Assembly: GCA_009602735.1 (NCBI GenBank)
Contig: WELA01006598.1
Location: forward strand, 117,007-156,276
DNA from: Mesotaenium endlicherianum
Taxonomy: Eukaryota > Streptophyta > Zygnematophyceae > Zygnematales > Mesotaeniaceae
Reading direction: 5' to 3'
DNA: 39,270 bases
Part shown: one piece after another, positions 35,246 to 39,270 of the stretch
Numbering within the stretch: the first letter of the stretch is position 1
How the letters are laid out: every line of letters starts with the position of its first letter
Translations under genes and position numbers: made by a program
The notes under the pieces: model-generated
What the model saw: the letters and a program-made list of their open reading frames with translations, nothing else
The model's database searches: none
Told to the model about the DNA's origin: nothing

Positions 35246-36698
35246 ATGATATCTGGCAGGTTAGCGCTCCGTAGCGTGGTAGTATTTTTTATTGTAGTAG
35301 CTGCGTACTGGGTTGGCCGACCCATATACTGGAAGCTTTCAGCTACTGTGGGTGAGCTACACGAGAAGAGCTATGAAGCTAGTGCCGTACGAGACATCGC
35401 TGGACGAGGTAATTGCAGCTATGATACCTTCCCTTTAATCTTTGGAAGTGATTGGTTGACGTACTACTAAGTCGTACAGCCACTGCCAAAGATTCGGCAT
35501 CAACCATGCAAAAGTCAGAAAAAGCATGGAGACAGGCATTACCCCGCTGAACAGGCACAGTCTCTGAAGTTGCGCTCTTTGCGTCTGACGACAGCTTGGA
35601 ATAATAAAATAGCATGACTGACAAAAACAAATATGGAGCACAAAAAGCATCCACTTTTACCCAAACAGCCTGCTCCTGATATAAAGACTGTACAAATTGT
35701 GCTGGAATTTGCCAGCAGCTGAATGCGCATAGGTCTTTTGAACCGGAAGAGCATATACATCGGTACAAATGAAACAATATGTTGTGGTGGCATGTGTTTC
35801 CAATTGTATTTCAAAGATGTCTTAAGCTTTTAAGAGACAAAAGACGAAGTACAGCACATGCAGGTCCGAGGTGTTGAAACAGGAAAAAATCTGCAGCTTG
35901 ACCTTGGCTGGTGTCAAAGAATAAATTACACACCTTGTCCTCTCCTTTGAACCCTTTAAACTTGCTGCTGTCTCCATCATCAAGGCTGGCTGTGGAGTTA
36001 TGTAGAACTGAGCATGATTGTAGACTTGCACTTACTGCATACGGCCCTTTTAGGTAGGATGAAGTAAAAAGGAGAGCGTGAGTGAGAAGCAAATATAAGT
36101 TTGATGATAAGCGGCCACATGAGGTCCATTGTATCAGCAGATTCTACTGTTCTGTAACATGTTGCGTGCTTCACGGCTTTGGTCAGCAATTGAAGCAGGA
36201 TAGGTATGCTAGAATGTTCCGCTTCTAAAGCAGATTTTGGGCTCCATACTGATTCCCATTGTCTCAGCAGATAGAGAAGGTCGTCTCATGGCCATCAGAT
36301 TTGTTGAACCTCTTGCATTCAGGATTTGACAGGTGGCAATAGAGGATCAAGATACAGCAGTGTCCTTGATGAATATTATTAACCAAGGTTGGGTGGGGAT
36401 CTGTTTCGCTGTCAAAGATTCTTGGAGCTTACTGTTCTTGTTGTAAAATGTGCCTGCAGAGATGTCGGGGCTTAGAGAATACTTCGGGCGCAAGGTAGGA
36501 TGGACTGATGCTAACGAGGAGCAAGTCCTGGAGACAGCTGATGACGTCAAGGAGCAGATTTCGAAGAAGGTGATTGACATAAGGGAGTCGGTGAAGGACA
36601 AGGTAGAGAGAAGCAGAGGCAAGGTGCAAGAGGTTATAAAGAATGTGTCGGACTCTGCAGAGAAGGCCAAGGACAAAGTTAAGAAGGTGGTTGATTGA
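35246..36698 (+). CDS. Small membrane-anchored protein with LEA-like charged helix
   Basis: I do not recognise a named family. Two exons, 35246-35408 and 36460-36698, join in phase (donor G|GTAATT, acceptor CCTGCAG) to give 133 residues. The start is the first ATG of the open segment. Residues 10-24 are a hydrophobic run (SVVVFFIVVAAYWVG) after a short basic start, fitting a signal anchor or organelle-targeted membrane span. From about residue 75 the chain is a lysine- and glutamate-rich amphipathic helix with repeated VKDKV/AKDKVKKV units. Such segments are typical of late-embryogenesis-abundant and apolipoprotein-like proteins, which bind membranes or protect them in drying or cold. The role is inferred from composition only. 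The second exon alone would encode a 78-residue protein from its own ATG at 36462, so the junction needs transcript proof. Confidence 0.6.
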
Positions 36699-38251
36699 AA
36701 TGGCGAAGCAAGAAGGCAGCAGTGCCATAATCAATTAGAGTGCAAGGAGAGAGGCGTCTCTTTTGCTTTGTGCATGTTGCAGCCTGATTGAGATATTTAG
36801 GTCGTAGTGCTTATCAATGTTTCTCAATAGCAGGTGTGACACTCTTTCCGTTTTAAACAGTGAATGATGGAGGGTTAGACTTCGTCTGCCAACCGGACAC
36901 TACTAGCGTATGGATGTATTGCCTATCTGAGCTTTGTTATAAATGCATCGCTCCCCAGCAGTACTCAAAGGATAGTGGACTCTTATGCTTTGGGCCTCCT
37001 TGTGTACAGCTCTCTCCCCTTAATGCCTCTTCTGACAGCCCTTGCTCTCTCCAGTTTGCTATTTAGAGATGTAGGTGGTGCTTCACGAGTACTCTGACCT
37101 AAATATTTATATCTACACCTGTACATCCCACAAAGCTGTTCCGCGGTCAAGGTTGGGCTGTTTAGGTTGTAAACTAGAATGTTGATTATGGTAAATTCTT
37201 GTTCCCGGGAGTCATCGAGCAAAAAAAGGGGGTCGTAGGAGACGCTCAATCTGGAGTCTATAGTAGTCACCTGTCTGGGGTGTTTTCAACCCTCTGCAAT
37301 GGTATCAATGTTAGCCCTTTTCTTTGAAAATCGAACTCTTAATGACCAGAGCATACATCTCTTCTTACATAATTGTTATGCATGATGGTCGGCACTGCTT
37401 AACTAGTGAAAGACATTATATCATATGGCGTGCATATAATTCTGCCAGAACAAGGTGGCCATCTCAGTCGGAAAGTTTTGAAGTGCTGTACTGAGATAAA
37501 GTAACTTGCCAAATGGTTCAACTGCATGCTTCCAGCTGTGCCAATCTGAAAGTCTACTCATATTGGATACTGCCTGTATGGTCGGGACTCAAAACAGAAG
37601 CCCAGGACAGTAGAGTAACACAGTTCCAAGCAGGCATGACAATCTTGTTCATGTTGGGACATGCGTCCTACCAGCTGAAAGATAAGCCTGCGGAGGTTAG
37701 GCTCCTTAGGGGCCCGCAATTGTGATACATAGCATTGAAAAGGAATTGGAAGTATTGCAAGAAGATATTAAGTGGGGCACTTCGCTCTTCCGAGTGGATC
37801 ATGAAGTCAGGATTTTGTAACAGTCTCTGCTCGTGTAGACTTTCTACTCCTTTTGCCTTCGTATATCTCTGCATTGTGCCACGTACTAGCACATACATCA
37901 ACCACTTAGTACAAAGCAAGCTTAGCGACACATGTGGCACGCGCCACACAGCAAGCCCTCTCCTCCCCAAAGTCAGAGATGATCAACGTCAAGCCAGACC
38001 TCCTGGCTGCCAGAGGCTAGAACCCAGTGCACAACGTTCCTCCTATGCCTATCCATGGAGAAAGAGGAGCAAGAAGTTGCGGAGTTGAGTCGTCCGGTGT
38101 CTCACGGCTCCTTCAAGGATTCTGTTGGGCAGTATACACCTACCCCAAATCTCCACTGCAAATGCAGGCCCAGAAACACCTTCACTAGTATCTTCCTGCA
38201 GGAAATGGGTAACTACAACAGAGGAAGGGAGACAGAAACACAGCCTGTGGT
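36699..38251. other. Spacer between the LEA-like gene and the cyclophilin exon
   Basis: This holds the 3' ends of both convergent genes. Open frames around 36983-37270 and 37513-37725 match no family I recognise, and I leave them uncalled. Confidence 0.55.
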
Positions 38252-38410
38252 TTACGCCGATAGCAGCTGGCATCTCGCCCAGTCCTTCTGAGCAGGGCAG
38301 TCCAGCTCCCCCGAGTCGACGATAACGACTGGGAGCCGGGGATTCTCGTCGGGCACGCCTCCGGGCTTGGCCAGCGCGTTGATCTTGTCCACCACGTCAA
38401 TCCCGGACAC
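38252..38410 (-). CDS. Cyclophilin-type peptidyl-prolyl cis-trans isomerase, last exon only
   Basis: A single minus-strand exon runs from a TTTTTGGCAG acceptor (exon start 38410) to TAA at 38254-38252, 52 residues. It begins VSGIDVVDKINALAK and continues PRLPVVIVDSGEL, the standard C-terminal end of plant cyclophilins, in which V-G-x-D-V-V follows the VFG strand and V-I-x-D-S-G-E-L closes the barrel. Cyclophilins catalyse proline isomerisation during protein folding. The SGEL ending is closest to secretory-pathway plant forms. Here 15 more residues follow (DCPAQKDWARCQLL and so on) before the stop. The catalytic part, with the Arg and Phe of the active site, must lie beyond the window or in exons I could not find between 38411 and the end. 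Confidence 0.8.
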   Translation of the reverse strand: MSGIDVVDKINALAKPGGVPDENPRLPVVIVDSGELDCPAQKDWARCQLLSA

Positions 38411-39270
38411 CTGCCAAAAATCAAAAGAAAATAGACCAAATATATAAGCTCAAACACATATATGTTGTATATTATATGTAACACCCATTAGAAAAACATA
38501 TTGGACACGAAAACCGTAACCAAATCTTATTTTGGTATGAAGACACACCAAGAAGGCTCCGCAGAGCGTGCTTCGGAACGCCCATCGACCTGCAGGTTGC
38601 TGACGTAGCATTTGCAAGTAAGAAAAACTGAAAAATAGATAGGAAAAATGATGCTGAAGGGCTGGAAGTGGCCAGCCAGCTCTCCGGGCGGAGCGGGGCA
38701 GGGCGGGGCGGGGCGGGGCGGAGCGGGGCAGCGAGAGAGGGTGTCGAAAGGGAGCACCAGTGGAAACCACACCAGTGGGAGAGGCAATGTTTAGAACACG
38801 CCCTCAGTAGTGTGAGTAGACCCTGTCATGCAGAAAAGAGCTCTCTCCTCCACAGAGTCCAAGCCCTGAGTCCCGCCCTTGCAAATGTGTGTACGCCCTA
38901 TAGAGGAATCTTCCAGGGAAGTGCCGGTGGCGCTCACACCCTCTTGCCGCCGAGACCAAGCCCTCCGTGGCATTTGACAGCAGTGACTGGACGTTGATTG
39001 GCTCGACGGATAAAAAATGCCAGCCACTGACTTCGTTTGTTTTAAGTGGTGCTCACAGCTCACTCAGATACTTCCCGATCAATTCGAGCGCAGAATCTAG
39101 TCTTCCAACGCCGCTTGCTTGGGCGAGCAACCGCAAAGCTCGAAGATCCTGGCCATAGACGGCCGTCAGTCAGCCGTCCACGGCCGTCAGTGATCAGCCG
39201 GACATCCAGCCACCAGCCACGGGGGATTGGCCGGACGACGCGCGTAGCTGCAAAGTCTCAGCGGTGCACA
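38411..39270. other. Probable cyclophilin intron, minus strand
   Basis: AT-rich directly before the acceptor at 38411, then GC-rich from about 38680. I searched the minus strand for the preceding cyclophilin exon ending in an HVVFG-like motif and did not find it. Near 39160-39200 CGGCCGTCAGT is repeated, with GCCGTC variants between copies. Confidence 0.45.
38685..38731 (+). repeat. GGGCG repeat, G-quadruplex-prone
   Basis: A run of GGGGC/GGGCG units with GAGCGGGGC at both ends. The plus strand has at least four runs of three or more G separated by single C. Confidence 0.8.

Noticed and set aside
38790..39063. Earlier cyclophilin exon on the minus strand
   Set aside because: The frame lacks the NGSQFF or HVVFG motifs that must precede the last cyclophilin exon.

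Overview
The window looks like nuclear DNA from a photosynthetic eukaryote, most likely a green alga (prasinophyte or streptophyte grade). The genes are dense in introns with GT-AG borders and one GC-AG intron. Two encoded proteins, a mitochondrial-type NAD-malic enzyme and a glycerophosphocholine acyltransferase, read like their land-plant relatives. Long introns are full of CA, CT and TA microsatellites. There is no sign of bacterial operons, phage or CRISPR. I cannot name the species.

I rebuilt six protein genes by joining exons whose borders, reading phases and protein-family order agree. (1) 528-2360, + strand: the C-terminal three exons of a gamma-glutamyl hydrolase; the part with the catalytic cysteine is missing upstream. 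(2) 9675-4205, - strand: a GNAT acetyltransferase resembling LYC1 lysine N-acetyltransferases, in eight exons, N-terminus not found. (3) 12688-25109, + strand: a complete 19-exon NAD-dependent malic enzyme of 615 residues, with every exon phase consistent. (4) 27425-33871, + strand: a complete 10-exon GPC1-type glycerophosphocholine acyltransferase of 597 residues, carrying an unusual acidic tail of about 240 residues. (5) 35246-36698, + strand: a two-exon small protein with one membrane segment followed by a LEA-like charged helix. (6) 38410-38252, - strand: the last exon of a cyclophilin-type peptidyl-prolyl isomerase.

Layout: genes 1 and 2 converge, with a CA-rich spacer of 1.8 kb between them. 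Genes 2 and 3 diverge across 3 kb that holds a striking array of GGGCACGCAAA-type direct repeats (about 10949-11887), a degenerate 27-29 bp repeat (12121-12310), and an unassigned stretch with protein-like open segments (about 9920-10960). Genes 3, 4 and 5 run in the same direction, separated by AT-richer spacers. Gene 6 is convergent to gene 5.

The genes do not form one pathway. They are separate housekeeping functions: folate deglutamylation, lysine or amine acetylation, mitochondrial malate decarboxylation, phosphatidylcholine remodelling and protein folding. I found no convincing new multi-gene system. The observations most worth following up are the GGCACGCAAA array, the LYC1-like gene with an in-frame 24 bp repeat, the acidic tail on the acyltransferase, and the membrane-anchored LEA-like protein.
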